From: Acidimicrobiaceae bacterium
Lineage (GTDB): Bacteria; Actinomycetota; Acidimicrobiia; Acidimicrobiales; RAAP-2
Assembly (NCBI GenBank): GCA_027306755.1
Contig: DAHUZE010000024.1
Coordinates: forward strand, 1-60,601
Direction of reading: 5' to 3'
Length of the DNA stretch: 60,601 nt
The translations under genes were made by a program, and so were the position numbers. Each line of letters opens with the position of its first letter. The first letter of the stretch is position 1. The notes under the pieces are model-generated. The model was not told the origin of the DNA and did not search any database. It saw nothing but the letters and a program-made list of their open reading frames with translations. Of the stretch, positions 27,752 through 38,019 are shown one piece after another.

Positions 27752-30700
27752 GGACCCTCCCTCGGCTCTGGGCGCCCTGCCGGAGCAGCTGCGGCACGAG
27801 CCCGCCCTCACCCAGGTGGTGGGCGCGGCTGCGGCCACGCTGGCCGTGGCCGGGCCAGCGCAGGCCTTCGTGGTGGCCGGGCTGGCCCGGTTGTCGCAGC
27901 GGCGGCCGACGGTGGTCGTGACCGCAACCGACGCGGACGCGGAGCGGATGGCCGGCGACCTTGCCTGGTTCCTTCCCGCCGCCCGGCGCGGCGGCGAGGT
28001 GGTGGGCGCCCTTCCGGGACCGGTCCTGCGGTTGCCGGCGTGGGAGACCCTTCCGTTCGAACGGGTCAGCCCGGACGTCTCGACCATGGGGCGCCGGCTG
28101 TCGGTCCTCTGGCACCTGGCCGGCGACGGGGCGCCGGAGGGGGCCGGTTCGGTTCCCGTGGTGATCGTGGCCTCGGCGCGGGCCCTCCTCCAGCGGCTCG
28201 CCCCATGGCGGGAGGCGGCGAGACCGCTCGTCGTCCAGCCCGGTGACCACCTGGACGCCGCGGACGCCGTCGCGCGGCTGGCGGCTGCCGGCTACCGCCG
28301 GGAGCCGCAGGTGGAGCACCGCGGCGAGATGGCCGTCCGGGGCGGCATCATCGACGTGTTCCCCTCCACCAGCGACGTGCCCGTGCGGATCGACCTTTTC
28401 GGGGACGAGGTGGACCGACTGACCAGCTTTGACGTGGCCGACCAGCGGTCCACGGGGCCTCTGGCTGCCGCCGTGCTCTTCGGCTGCCGGGAGCTCGTCC
28501 TGTCCAGCGACGTGCGGGCGCGGGCCGGGGCCCTCGCCGAAGTGGAGCCCTGGGGACGGAGCCACTGGGAGCGACTGGCCGACGGGCAGGCACTCGACGG
28601 GATGGAGTCCTGGCTGCCCTGGCTGCAACCGGACGAGGAGCTCGTCACCGACCTCCTCCCCGAGGATGCCCAGGTGGTGCTGATCGAGCCACGTCGGGTC
28701 CGCGACCGTGCGGTGGAGGTCGTCGCCGAGGAGGCTGCCCTGGCCGATGCGCTGGCGCTCACCTGGGGTGCGCGGCCCGATGCGGGCGCCCCGGGTGGCC
28801 CTGCGGGGGACGCCTCCGACGGCGCCTTGGGGGATGGCGCCGAGCCCGGGGGCCCTGGCCACGGGGACCGGGGCGGCGCCGGCGCCTCGTTCCCACGGCT
28901 GCACCTGCCCTTCGGCCGCCTCCTGTCCCGGACGCGCGCCGCCATCCTCTCCGTGGTGCCGGTGGCGGACTCGCCGGACACGCCGGCCGTGACCGTCCGG
29001 GGCTTCGAGCCGGTGGCGGGGGATCCGGGTCGCCTGGCCACCCAGGTCCGGAAACTGGTGGAGTCCGGGCACACCGTCACGCTCTGCTCGGCGACGTCCG
29101 GGGGAGCCTCCCGGCTCTCGGCGGTCCTGGCCGGGGAGGGCATCGTGGCTCCCCTGGCCGACGAGGCCGGCACCCGGCCGGGGGCACAGGTGGTGGTGGC
29201 GGCGCTCAGCGCCGGGTTCGTCCTGCCCGAGGCCAAGGTGGCCGTGCTGGCCGAAGGCGACGTCACCGGCAGGCGGACCCCGCACCGCCAGGCGCGGCCC
29301 CGGGCCCGCCCGACGGACGGCTTCTTCGACGACCTGGGGCCCGGAGGCTACGTCGTCCACCGCCAGCACGGCGTGGCCCGCTATGCCGGGATGACCACGC
29401 GCGCCGTGGCCGGTACCTCCCGTGACTACCTGGTCCTCGAGTTCCGCGGCAGCGACCGCCTCTACCTCCCGGTCGACCAGATCGAGGCCATCACCCCGTA
29501 CTCCGGGGGCGAGTCCCCCACCCTGTCCAAGATGGGCGGCGCGGAGTGGCAACGCGTACGGTCGCGGGCCCGGGCCGCGGCGGGCGAGGTCGCCGAGGAG
29601 CTGGTGGCCCTCTACCGTCGTCGCCTGGCGGTGCCGGGCCACGCGTACCCGGCCGACACCCCATGGCAGCACGAGCTCGAGTCATCGTTCCCCTTCACCG
29701 AGACCGCTGACCAGCTGCGGACCGTGGCCGAGGTCAAGGCGGACATGGAGCTCCCCCGGCCGATGGACCGGCTGGTGTGCGGCGACGTGGGCTTCGGCAA
29801 GACCGAGGTGGCCGTGCGGTCCGTCTTCAAGGCGGTGCAGGACGGGCGGCAGGCCGCGGTGCTGGTGCCGACGACCCTGCTCGCCAGCCAGCACTTCCAG
29901 ACGTTCTCCGACCGCTACGCCCCGTTCCCCGTCAGGATCGAGCTGCTGAGCCGCTTCCTCTCGCCGTCTCAGGCGAAGAAGGTGGTTGACGGTCTGGCCG
30001 ACGGGTCGGTGGACGTGGTCATCGGCACCCACCGGCTCCTGGCCGGCGAGGTGCGGTTCAAGAACCTCGGCCTCCTGGTGGTGGACGAAGAGCAGCGGTT
30101 CGGGGTGTCCCACAAAGAGGCGGTGAAGCGTATGGCCGAAGGGGTGGACGTGCTCACCCTCACGGCCAGCCCCATTCCGCGGACCCTGGAGATGGCCCTC
30201 ACCGGGATCCGGGACCTCTCGCTCGTCAACACGCCGCCTGCGGACCGGCGTCCGATCCTCACCTACGTGGGCGAGTACGACGACGCCGCCGTGTCGGAAG
30301 CCGTGCGCCGGGAGCTCCTTCGCGAGGGCCAGGCGTTCTTCGTCCACAACCGGGTCTCGGACATCGACGCCGTGGCCCGGCGCCTGGGCGCCCTCGTGCC
30401 CGAGGCCCGGATCGCCGTCGCCCACGGCCAGATGGACGAGGGCAGCCTGGAGCAGGTGGTGATGGACTTCTGGGAGCGCAAGGCGGACGTGCTGGTGTGC
30501 ACCACCATCATCGAGTCGGGCATCGACATGCCCTCGGTCAACACCCTCGTGGTGGACCGGGCCGACATGCTGGGGCTCGGCCAGCTGCACCAGATCCGGG
30601 GCCGGGTGGGACGGGGCAACCAGCGGGCGTACGCGTACCTGTTCCACCCAGCCGACCGCGTGCTGACCGAGCAGGCGTACGAGCGGCTCCGGACGGTGGG

Positions 30701-31367
30701 GGAGCACACCGAGCTGGGGGCCGGGTTCAAGATCGCCATGCGGGACCTCGAGATCCGTGGCGCGGGGAACCTGCTGGGGTCGACACAGTCCGGGCACATC
30801 GCCGCCGTGGGCTACGACCTCTACGTCCAGATGGTGGCCGAGGCGGTGGCCGAGGCACGGGGCGAGGCCCGCCCCGCGCCGCCGTCCATCTCGATCGACG
30901 TGCCGGGTGACGCCCACCTGCCGCCGGCCTACGTGCCGCTCGAGGACGCCCGCCTGGAGGCCTACCGTCGCCTGGCGGCCGTCACCACCGTCGCCGGGCT
31001 CGACGACGTGGCGGACGAGTGGGCCGACCGGTACGGGCCGCCGCCCCCGGCGGCCGAAGGGCTCCTGGCACTGGCCCGGCTGCGCGTCGAGTGCCTGCGC
31101 GCCGGGATCGACGACGTTGCCGTCACCCCGGTCCGGATCGGCGGCAGCCGGCAGCCCGTCGCCCGGCTGAGCCCGGTCGAGCTCCCGGCCAGCGCCCAGG
31201 TCCGCCTGCGCCGGCTCGCCCCCGGAGCCGTCTACCGGGAGCAGCTGCACCAGCTTGTCGTCCCCCTGGACGGCAAGGGCCACGCGGCGGAGGTGCTCCG
31301 GGAACTGGTGGTGCAGCTCCTGCCGCCGCCGGTGGCTGACGCGGCCGGTAGCATCCCGCCGGGATGA
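27744..31367 (+). CDS. mfd: Transcription-repair coupling factor Mfd
   Basis: 1207 residues from GTG 27744, overlapping pth by 8 bases. Domains in order: UvrB-like N-terminal region with AWETLPFERVSPD; the RNA polymerase-interacting domain near 530 (PGGYVVHRQHGVARYAG); and a RecG-like motor with Walker A GDVGFGKTEVA near 680 and the DEEQRFG box. Helicase motifs VLVCTTIIESGIDMP and QIRGRVGR, and the TRCF C-terminal domain, complete it. It removes stalled polymerase and recruits UvrA. A Gly/Ala-rich insert lies near residues 345-385. Confidence 0.96.
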   Translation: MPEDPPSALGALPEQLRHEPALTQVVGAAAATLAVAGPAQAFVVAGLARLSQRRPTVVVTATDADAERMAGDLAWFLPAARRGGEVVGALPGPVLRLPAWETLPFERVSPDVSTMGRRLSVLWHLAGDGAPEGAGSVPVVIVASARALLQRLAPWREAARPLVVQPGDHLDAADAVARLAAAGYRREPQVEHRGEMAVRGGIIDVFPSTSDVPVRIDLFGDEVDRLTSFDVADQRSTGPLAAAVLFGCRELVLSSDVRARAGALAEVEPWGRSHWERLADGQALDGMESWLPWLQPDEELVTDLLPEDAQVVLIEPRRVRDRAVEVVAEEAALADALALTWGARPDAGAPGGPAGDASDGALGDGAEPGGPGHGDRGGAGASFPRLHLPFGRLLSRTRAAILSVVPVADSPDTPAVTVRGFEPVAGDPGRLATQVRKLVESGHTVTLCSATSGGASRLSAVLAGEGIVAPLADEAGTRPGAQVVVAALSAGFVLPEAKVAVLAEGDVTGRRTPHRQARPRARPTDGFFDDLGPGGYVVHRQHGVARYAGMTTRAVAGTSRDYLVLEFRGSDRLYLPVDQIEAITPYSGGESPTLSKMGGAEWQRVRSRARAAAGEVAEELVALYRRRLAVPGHAYPADTPWQHELESSFPFTETADQLRTVAEVKADMELPRPMDRLVCGDVGFGKTEVAVRSVFKAVQDGRQAAVLVPTTLLASQHFQTFSDRYAPFPVRIELLSRFLSPSQAKKVVDGLADGSVDVVIGTHRLLAGEVRFKNLGLLVVDEEQRFGVSHKEAVKRMAEGVDVLTLTASPIPRTLEMALTGIRDLSLVNTPPADRRPILTYVGEYDDAAVSEAVRRELLREGQAFFVHNRVSDIDAVARRLGALVPEARIAVAHGQMDEGSLEQVVMDFWERKADVLVCTTIIESGIDMPSVNTLVVDRADMLGLGQLHQIRGRVGRGNQRAYAYLFHPADRVLTEQAYERLRTVGEHTELGAGFKIAMRDLEIRGAGNLLGSTQSGHIAAVGYDLYVQMVAEAVAEARGEARPAPPSISIDVPGDAHLPPAYVPLEDARLEAYRRLAAVTTVAGLDDVADEWADRYGPPPPAAEGLLALARLRVECLRAGIDDVAVTPVRIGGSRQPVARLSPVELPASAQVRLRRLAPGAVYREQLHQLVVPLDGKGHAAEVLRELVVQLLPPPVADAAGSIPPG

Positions 31368-32473
31368 AGCGGCTGGCGGCGTTCCTGGTCGTCGTGGCGG
31401 CGGTGGTCGTGCTGGCCGGCACGTTCGTGCCGTCCCTGGCCGCCCGGGTGGGGCCCGGGAGCATCTCCCGCCAGGCGCGCAACTCGGACCTCTCGGCCAG
31501 TGCGTCGAGCCCGGACTACACCTGCTTCCTCTCCGAGGAGCGCCAGCTTGCCGGCGCTCGGCGTGTCCCGCTCCTCGGCGCCGGGACGCCCAGCGCGAGC
31601 GGCGGCGTGTACGGCACCACCTTCGTGGACGACTGGTTGGACTCGATGATCACCGACCAGGTGGCGGCCCAGGTCGCCGCCCGCAGCCGGCTGCGGGTTA
31701 CGGCCGCCGACGTGGCCACGGGTAGGGCGGTGCTGATCCGGCGTATCGGCGTGGTCCTCAGCCAGTTCGCCAGCGGGACCGGCGGCGGCCCGGCGGGATG
31801 CGGCGGAAGCGGGGCCGCGGTGCTCTCCTCCCTGCCGTCGTGGTTCGTGGCCCAGCAGAGCCGCAGCGAAGCGGACCAGGCGCTCCTGGATGCCCGGGCC
31901 GCCGGCGCAGGACTCTCGCCCGCGGCGCTTGCGGCGTACTACGGGTCCCACCGCGCCACCTTCGCCAAGGACTGCCTGGACATCATCGTGGTCAAGACCC
32001 GCACCGCAGCCGACGGCGTGGAGCGGGCGCTGAGCGGCGGGGCGAGCTTCGCCCAGGAGGCGGCGGCAACGTCGCTCACAAAGCAGAGCGCAGCCCGGGG
32101 CGGCGTGGCCGGGTGCGGGATGCTTGCCGGCAGCTTCCTGTCGGCGGCGGTGGCGAAGCTGGCAGCGGGGCAGACCTCGCCCCCCTTCAGCGGCCAGGGC
32201 GTCTACTGGGTGGTGAAACTGACCAGCCGCACCCCGACCTCCTTCGCCTCGGTGCGGACCAGCGTCGTCACAGCGATCATCGATGCGGGCCAGCCCGGTG
32301 CGGACCGCCGGCTGGCTGCTGCGCTCCGCCGGACCACGATCTCGGTGGACCCCCGCTACGGGACGGTGGCGCCGCACCGGGTGACACTTGTGCGGCCGCC
32401 GAGGAGCCCGCCCGCCACCGCGCTCCTGTCGCCCGCGGCCGTCCGGCCCCCCGCCACACCGGCCGGCGGCTGA
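31364..32473 (+). CDS. Exported PPIC-type peptidyl-prolyl isomerase (SurA/PrsA-like)
   Basis: 369 residues, ATG overlapping the mfd stop (ATGA). The N-terminal hydrophobic segment AFLVVVAAVVVLAGTFVPSL is a signal or anchor. A SurA-like helical part (about 80-200) leads to a parvulin domain with LDIIVVKTRTAADGVERAL, then GASFAQEAAATS and GGVAGCGMLAGSF. The C-terminus is Pro/Ala-rich. It probably assists folding of exported proteins. In M. tuberculosis the matching slot between mfd and eno carries mazG and a lipoprotein gene, so the location fits an envelope role. Confidence 0.8.
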   Translation: MKRLAAFLVVVAAVVVLAGTFVPSLAARVGPGSISRQARNSDLSASASSPDYTCFLSEERQLAGARRVPLLGAGTPSASGGVYGTTFVDDWLDSMITDQVAAQVAARSRLRVTAADVATGRAVLIRRIGVVLSQFASGTGGGPAGCGGSGAAVLSSLPSWFVAQQSRSEADQALLDARAAGAGLSPAALAAYYGSHRATFAKDCLDIIVVKTRTAADGVERALSGGASFAQEAAATSLTKQSAARGGVAGCGMLAGSFLSAAVAKLAAGQTSPPFSGQGVYWVVKLTSRTPTSFASVRTSVVTAIIDAGQPGADRRLAAALRRTTISVDPRYGTVAPHRVTLVRPPRSPPATALLSPAAVRPPATPAGG

Positions 32474-32474
32474 G

Positions 32475-33884
32475 GTGACGGCGTCGATCACCGTCGTCGG
32501 CCTCGGACCGGCGGGCGACGTTCTCATGCCGGGCGCCGCCCGGGCCCTGCTCCTCGAGGCGGAGACGGCCTTCCTCCGGACGGCGCGCCATCCGGCCGCC
32601 GCCGCCCTGGCTGGGGTGCCCACCTTCGATCACCACTACGAGGGAGCCGGCAGCTTCGAGGAGGTCTACGAGCGCATCGTGGGCGACCTCGTCACCGCGG
32701 CCCAGGTGCTGGCGACGACGGGCAGGTCGGTCGTGTACGCAGTCCCGGGGTCGCCGTTGGTCGCCGAGCGGACGGTCGAGCTGCTGCGGGCCGACCCTCG
32801 GGTGGACGTCACCGTCGTTCCGGCGATGTCCTTTCTGGACCTGGTCTGGGCCCGGTTGGGTGTCGACCCCGTGGCCGCGGGGGCCCGGCTGGTGGACGGC
32901 ACCCGGTTCGCCGAGCAGGCCGCCGGGCAGCGGGGGCCCCTGCTGGTCGCCCAGTGCTGGTCCCCGGCCGTGCTGTCCGAGGTGAAGCTGGCCATCGGAG
33001 ACGCCATGGAGGACAGCGCCACCGCCACGGTGCTCCACCACCTGGGTCTCCCCGACGAGGTGGTCGTCACCGTGCCCTGGCACGCGCTCGACCGGGCGGT
33101 GGCCGCCGACCACCTCACGACCGTGTGGCTGCCGGCCAGCGGCCCGGCGGTGGCCGCCGAGATGGTGGCCCTGGACGAGCTGGTGCGCCGGCTGCGTGCC
33201 GACTGCCCCTGGGACCGGGACCAGACCCATACGTCACTGGCCCGCCACCTGCTCGAGGAGTCCTACGAGGTGCTCGAGGCCATCGAGTCCCTCACCCGGG
33301 CCCAAGCCACAGCGAACGCCCTGGCCGGGGCCGCCGCCGCCCTCGAGGAGGAACTGGGCGATCTGCTCTTCCTGGTCTGCATCCACGCAAGGTTGGCTGC
33401 GGAGGAGGGCTGGTTCACGCTGGCCGACGTGGCACGGGGCGTGCACGACAAGCTCGTGGCCCGCCATCCGCACGTCTTCGGGGACGTGATGGCGGGCGAT
33501 GCCGCCACCGTGGTCTCCAACTGGGAGCTCATCAAGAAGCAGGAGAAGGGCCGCGACAGCGTGACCGACGGGATCCCCGCCGCCCTACCCGCGCTGGCGC
33601 TGGCGGCCACGTTGCAGCGCAAGGCGGCGGCCGCTGTGCCCGGGCTGGCGGACGCGCCGCTCGAGTCCGTGCGTGCCTCGGCTGCGGCCGGCGTGGCTGG
33701 CCTCCGGGCGCAGCTGGCGGGCGAGGAGCCGGCGGGCCCGTCCCGCTCCGACGCCGCGGGCGAGCTCCTGTGGGCGGTGACCGATCTCGTCCGGCGAGCC
33801 GGCGTGGAGCCCGAGGACGCCCTCAGGGCCGTCGCGCAACGGTTCCGGGCCCGCATCCTCGCCGACGAGCGCCGGTCTCCCTGA
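32475..33884 (+). CDS. mazG: Tetrapyrrole-methylase/MazG fusion nucleotide pyrophosphohydrolase (YabN-like)
   Basis: 469 residues from GTG 32475. Residues 1-215 resemble a SAM-dependent tetrapyrrole methylase domain (ITVVGLGPAGDVLMPGAARAL, VYAVPGSPLVAERT). From about 237 the MazG domain is clear: LRADCPWDRDQTHTSLARHL, LEESYEVLEAIE and LEEELGDLLFLV, with the metal-binding Glu and Asp residues. MazG removes aberrant nucleoside triphosphates. The two-domain form is like YabN. It is followed 114 bases later by eno. Confidence 0.92.
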   Translation: MTASITVVGLGPAGDVLMPGAARALLLEAETAFLRTARHPAAAALAGVPTFDHHYEGAGSFEEVYERIVGDLVTAAQVLATTGRSVVYAVPGSPLVAERTVELLRADPRVDVTVVPAMSFLDLVWARLGVDPVAAGARLVDGTRFAEQAAGQRGPLLVAQCWSPAVLSEVKLAIGDAMEDSATATVLHHLGLPDEVVVTVPWHALDRAVAADHLTTVWLPASGPAVAAEMVALDELVRRLRADCPWDRDQTHTSLARHLLEESYEVLEAIESLTRAQATANALAGAAAALEEELGDLLFLVCIHARLAAEEGWFTLADVARGVHDKLVARHPHVFGDVMAGDAATVVSNWELIKKQEKGRDSVTDGIPAALPALALAATLQRKAAAAVPGLADAPLESVRASAAAGVAGLRAQLAGEEPAGPSRSDAAGELLWAVTDLVRRAGVEPEDALRAVAQRFRARILADERRSP

Positions 33885-33941
33885 GTCCGGCGCGCCGGAG
33901 GGCGCCGCCCCGTCCCCGAAGCGACCAGGGGAAGCGGATAG

Positions 33942-35805
<1,864 letters not shown>

Positions 35806-35815
35806 GCGCTTCCCG

Positions 35816-36313
35816 GTGGGTGCTGGGTTGAGCGCGGGCGACCTCGCCCAGGTCACCGAGCTGCTCGGTCGGGCACCCGAGGCGGCGGTGACCGTGGTCC
35901 TGCGGCGGCCGGACGGGGAGCCGTCCGTCATCGCCAACCCACCGTTTCTCCGGGACGGCACCCCCATGCCGACCCGGTTCTGGCTGGTGGACCGGGAGCT
36001 TCGTCCCGCCGTGGCACGCCTCGAGTCCGGAGGCGGGGTGCGGGCGGCGGAGCAGGCCGTGGACGGCGCGGCCCTCGCCGACGCCCACCGCCGCTATGCC
36101 GCCGAACGGGATGCGCTCGTCCCCATCGGCCACGCCGGCCCGCGGCCAACCGGCGGGGTGGGGGGGACCCGGTCGGGGGTGAAGTGCCTCCACGCACACC
36201 TGGCGTGGTGGCTCGCCGGCGGCGAGGACCCGGTGGGCGATTGGGTGGCCGGCCGGCTCGGGCTGGCCCGGCCCGGCCCGGGTCCGTGCACGCATCCTGC
36301 GCAGAGGTGCTAG
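35816..36313 (+). CDS. DUF501 family protein
   Basis: 165 residues from GTG 35816; TTG 35828 is possible. Conserved DUF501 features are visible: VTVVLRRPDGEPSVIANPPF, LRDGTPMPTRFWLVDRELR, VARLESGGGV and GVKCLHAHLAWWLAGGEDPVG with its Cys-His motif. Function is unknown. The eno-divIC-DUF501-ppx order matches mycobacteria, which supports the call and hints at an envelope or phosphate-stress role. Confidence 0.88.
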   Translation: MGAGLSAGDLAQVTELLGRAPEAAVTVVLRRPDGEPSVIANPPFLRDGTPMPTRFWLVDRELRPAVARLESGGGVRAAEQAVDGAALADAHRRYAAERDALVPIGHAGPRPTGGVGGTRSGVKCLHAHLAWWLAGGEDPVGDWVAGRLGLARPGPGPCTHPAQRC

Positions 36314-36323
36314 GGATGAGGGG

Positions 36324-37052
36324 ATGGTGACCAAACGGAGCCGTGCGCTGCCGCCGATGGAGTACCGGACGCTGACCGTGGTGGTGCCCGTCTACAACGA
36401 GCGGGTCACCGTGGCCGAGATCATCCGGCGGGTGCGGGCGGCACAGGTGCCGCTCGAGGTGGACGTGGTGGTGGTGGACGACGGCTCCAGCGACGGCACG
36501 GACCAGATCCTCAAGACGCTCGAGGACTCGACCGTGCGGGTCGTCGCCCACCCGGTCAACCGGGGGAAGGGAGCGGCGGTGCGCACCGGCATCGAGCGGG
36601 CCCGGGGCGACATCGTGCTCATCCAGGACGCGGACCTGGAGTACGACCCGGACGACTGGCCCGCGCTGCTCGAGCCCATCCTCAAGGGCAAGGCGCACGT
36701 CGTGTACGGCAGCCGGTTCACGGGTGCCCGCAAGAACATGCTGCTGAGCCACTGGATCGGCAACCGGTTCCTCTCCCTCGTGACCAACGTGCTCTACGCC
36801 TCCACGCTGTCGGACATGGAGACCTGTTACAAGGTGTTCGACCGCCGGGTGCTCGAGGGGATCACCATCGTGTCCAACCGGTTCGATTTCGAGCCGGAGA
36901 TCACGGCCAAGGTCCTGCGCCGCGGCCACAGGATCTTTGAGGTGCCGATCTCCTACGCCGGCCGGGAGCCCGACGAGGGCAAGAAGATCACGTGGCGCGA
37001 CGGGTTCGCGGCCCTGCGGGCGCTGGTCAAGTACCGCGTCACCAAGCTCTGA
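36324..37052 (+). CDS. Family 2 glycosyltransferase (DPM1/polyprenyl-phosphate type)
   Basis: 242 residues of a single GT-A domain. TVVVPVYNERVTVAEIIRRV opens the fold, VVVDDGSSDGT and DADLEYDPDD supply nucleotide and metal sites, and SRFTG, SDMETCYKVFDRRV and ITWRDGFAALRAL are typical of dolichyl/polyprenyl-phosphate sugar transferases. No membrane spans are present, so it works at the inner face of the membrane. It interrupts the DUF501-ppx pair and probably belongs with the glycan genes downstream. Confidence 0.9.
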   Translation: MVTKRSRALPPMEYRTLTVVVPVYNERVTVAEIIRRVRAAQVPLEVDVVVVDDGSSDGTDQILKTLEDSTVRVVAHPVNRGKGAAVRTGIERARGDIVLIQDADLEYDPDDWPALLEPILKGKAHVVYGSRFTGARKNMLLSHWIGNRFLSLVTNVLYASTLSDMETCYKVFDRRVLEGITIVSNRFDFEPEITAKVLRRGHRIFEVPISYAGREPDEGKKITWRDGFAALRALVKYRVTKL

Positions 37053-37101
37053 CCAGCCCGTCTGGAAGGGCGCGCCGGCCGCGCCGATAGTGTCGGCGCC
37101 C

Positions 37102-38019
37102 ATGACGGCGGTGGCGGCGGTCGACTGCGGCACCAATTCCACCCGACTGCTCGTCCGGGCCCCCGGGGGCGACCTGGCCCGCCTCATGCGGATCACCCGG
37201 CTCGGCCAGGGCGTGGACGCCACGCACCGCTTGGACGGCGACGCCATGGACCGGACGTTGGCTGTGCTGGCCGAGTACCGCCGCGTCATGGACGACCAGA
37301 ACGTGAGGTCGGCCCGGATGGCGGCCACCTCGGCCGTGCGGGACGCGACCAACGGGGAGGAGTTCCTGGCCGCGGCGAGCGAGATCCTGGGCGTACGGGC
37401 CGAGCTCCTCTCCGGCGCCGAGGAGGGAGCTCTGGCCTTTGCCGGGGCCACCTCGGACGCGCCACCTGCCGGGGATGTGGTGGTGGTGGACATCGGCGGC
37501 GGCTCCACCGAGCTCATCGCCGGACGCGGCGGTGATGCGGCGCACGCGGGCGTGGTCTCGCTCGACGTGGGCTGTGTGCGCCTGAGCGAGCGGTTCTTCC
37601 GCCACGATCCGCCGGCACCCGACGAGCTGCGCGACGCCCGTCGGGAGATCGACGACGCGCTGGCATCGGCCGAGGCCGCGGTACCCCGGCTGACCGCATC
37701 GGGCCCGGGTCGCCGCCTCGTGGGGCTGGCCGGCACCGTGTCCACGTTGGCCATGCTGGAGCAGGGCCTGGCCCAGTACGACTGGGGCAGGGTCCACCAC
37801 GCCGTGCTGCCACGGGACGCCGTGCACCGGTGGGCCGCCCTCCTGGCGGCCGAACCTGCGGCGGCCCGGAGCCGGCGCCCCGGCATGGTCCCGGGGCGCC
37901 AGGACGTCATCGTTGGCGGCGCGATCGTCCTCGCGGCGGTGATGGACCGCTGGGCGTTCGAGTCATGCCTGGTGTCCGAGCGGGACATCCTGGACGGGCT
38001 GGTGGCCAGCCTGAGCTGA
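37102..38019 (+). CDS. ppx: Ppx/GppA exopolyphosphatase-family protein
   Basis: 305 residues; the start is placed at ATG 37102, just before VAAVDCGTNSTRLLV. The actin-like ATPase fold is shown by AATSAVRDATN, LSGAEEGALAFAGA, VVVVDIGGGSTELI and LVGLAGTVSTLAML. These enzymes hydrolyse polyphosphate or pppGpp. The length fits the short actinobacterial form without a C-terminal HD domain. Its last 113 bases overlap the convergent membrane protein gene. Confidence 0.92.
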   Translation: MTAVAAVDCGTNSTRLLVRAPGGDLARLMRITRLGQGVDATHRLDGDAMDRTLAVLAEYRRVMDDQNVRSARMAATSAVRDATNGEEFLAAASEILGVRAELLSGAEEGALAFAGATSDAPPAGDVVVVDIGGGSTELIAGRGGDAAHAGVVSLDVGCVRLSERFFRHDPPAPDELRDARREIDDALASAEAAVPRLTASGPGRRLVGLAGTVSTLAMLEQGLAQYDWGRVHHAVLPRDAVHRWAALLAAEPAAARSRRPGMVPGRQDVIVGGAIVLAAVMDRWAFESCLVSERDILDGLVASLS

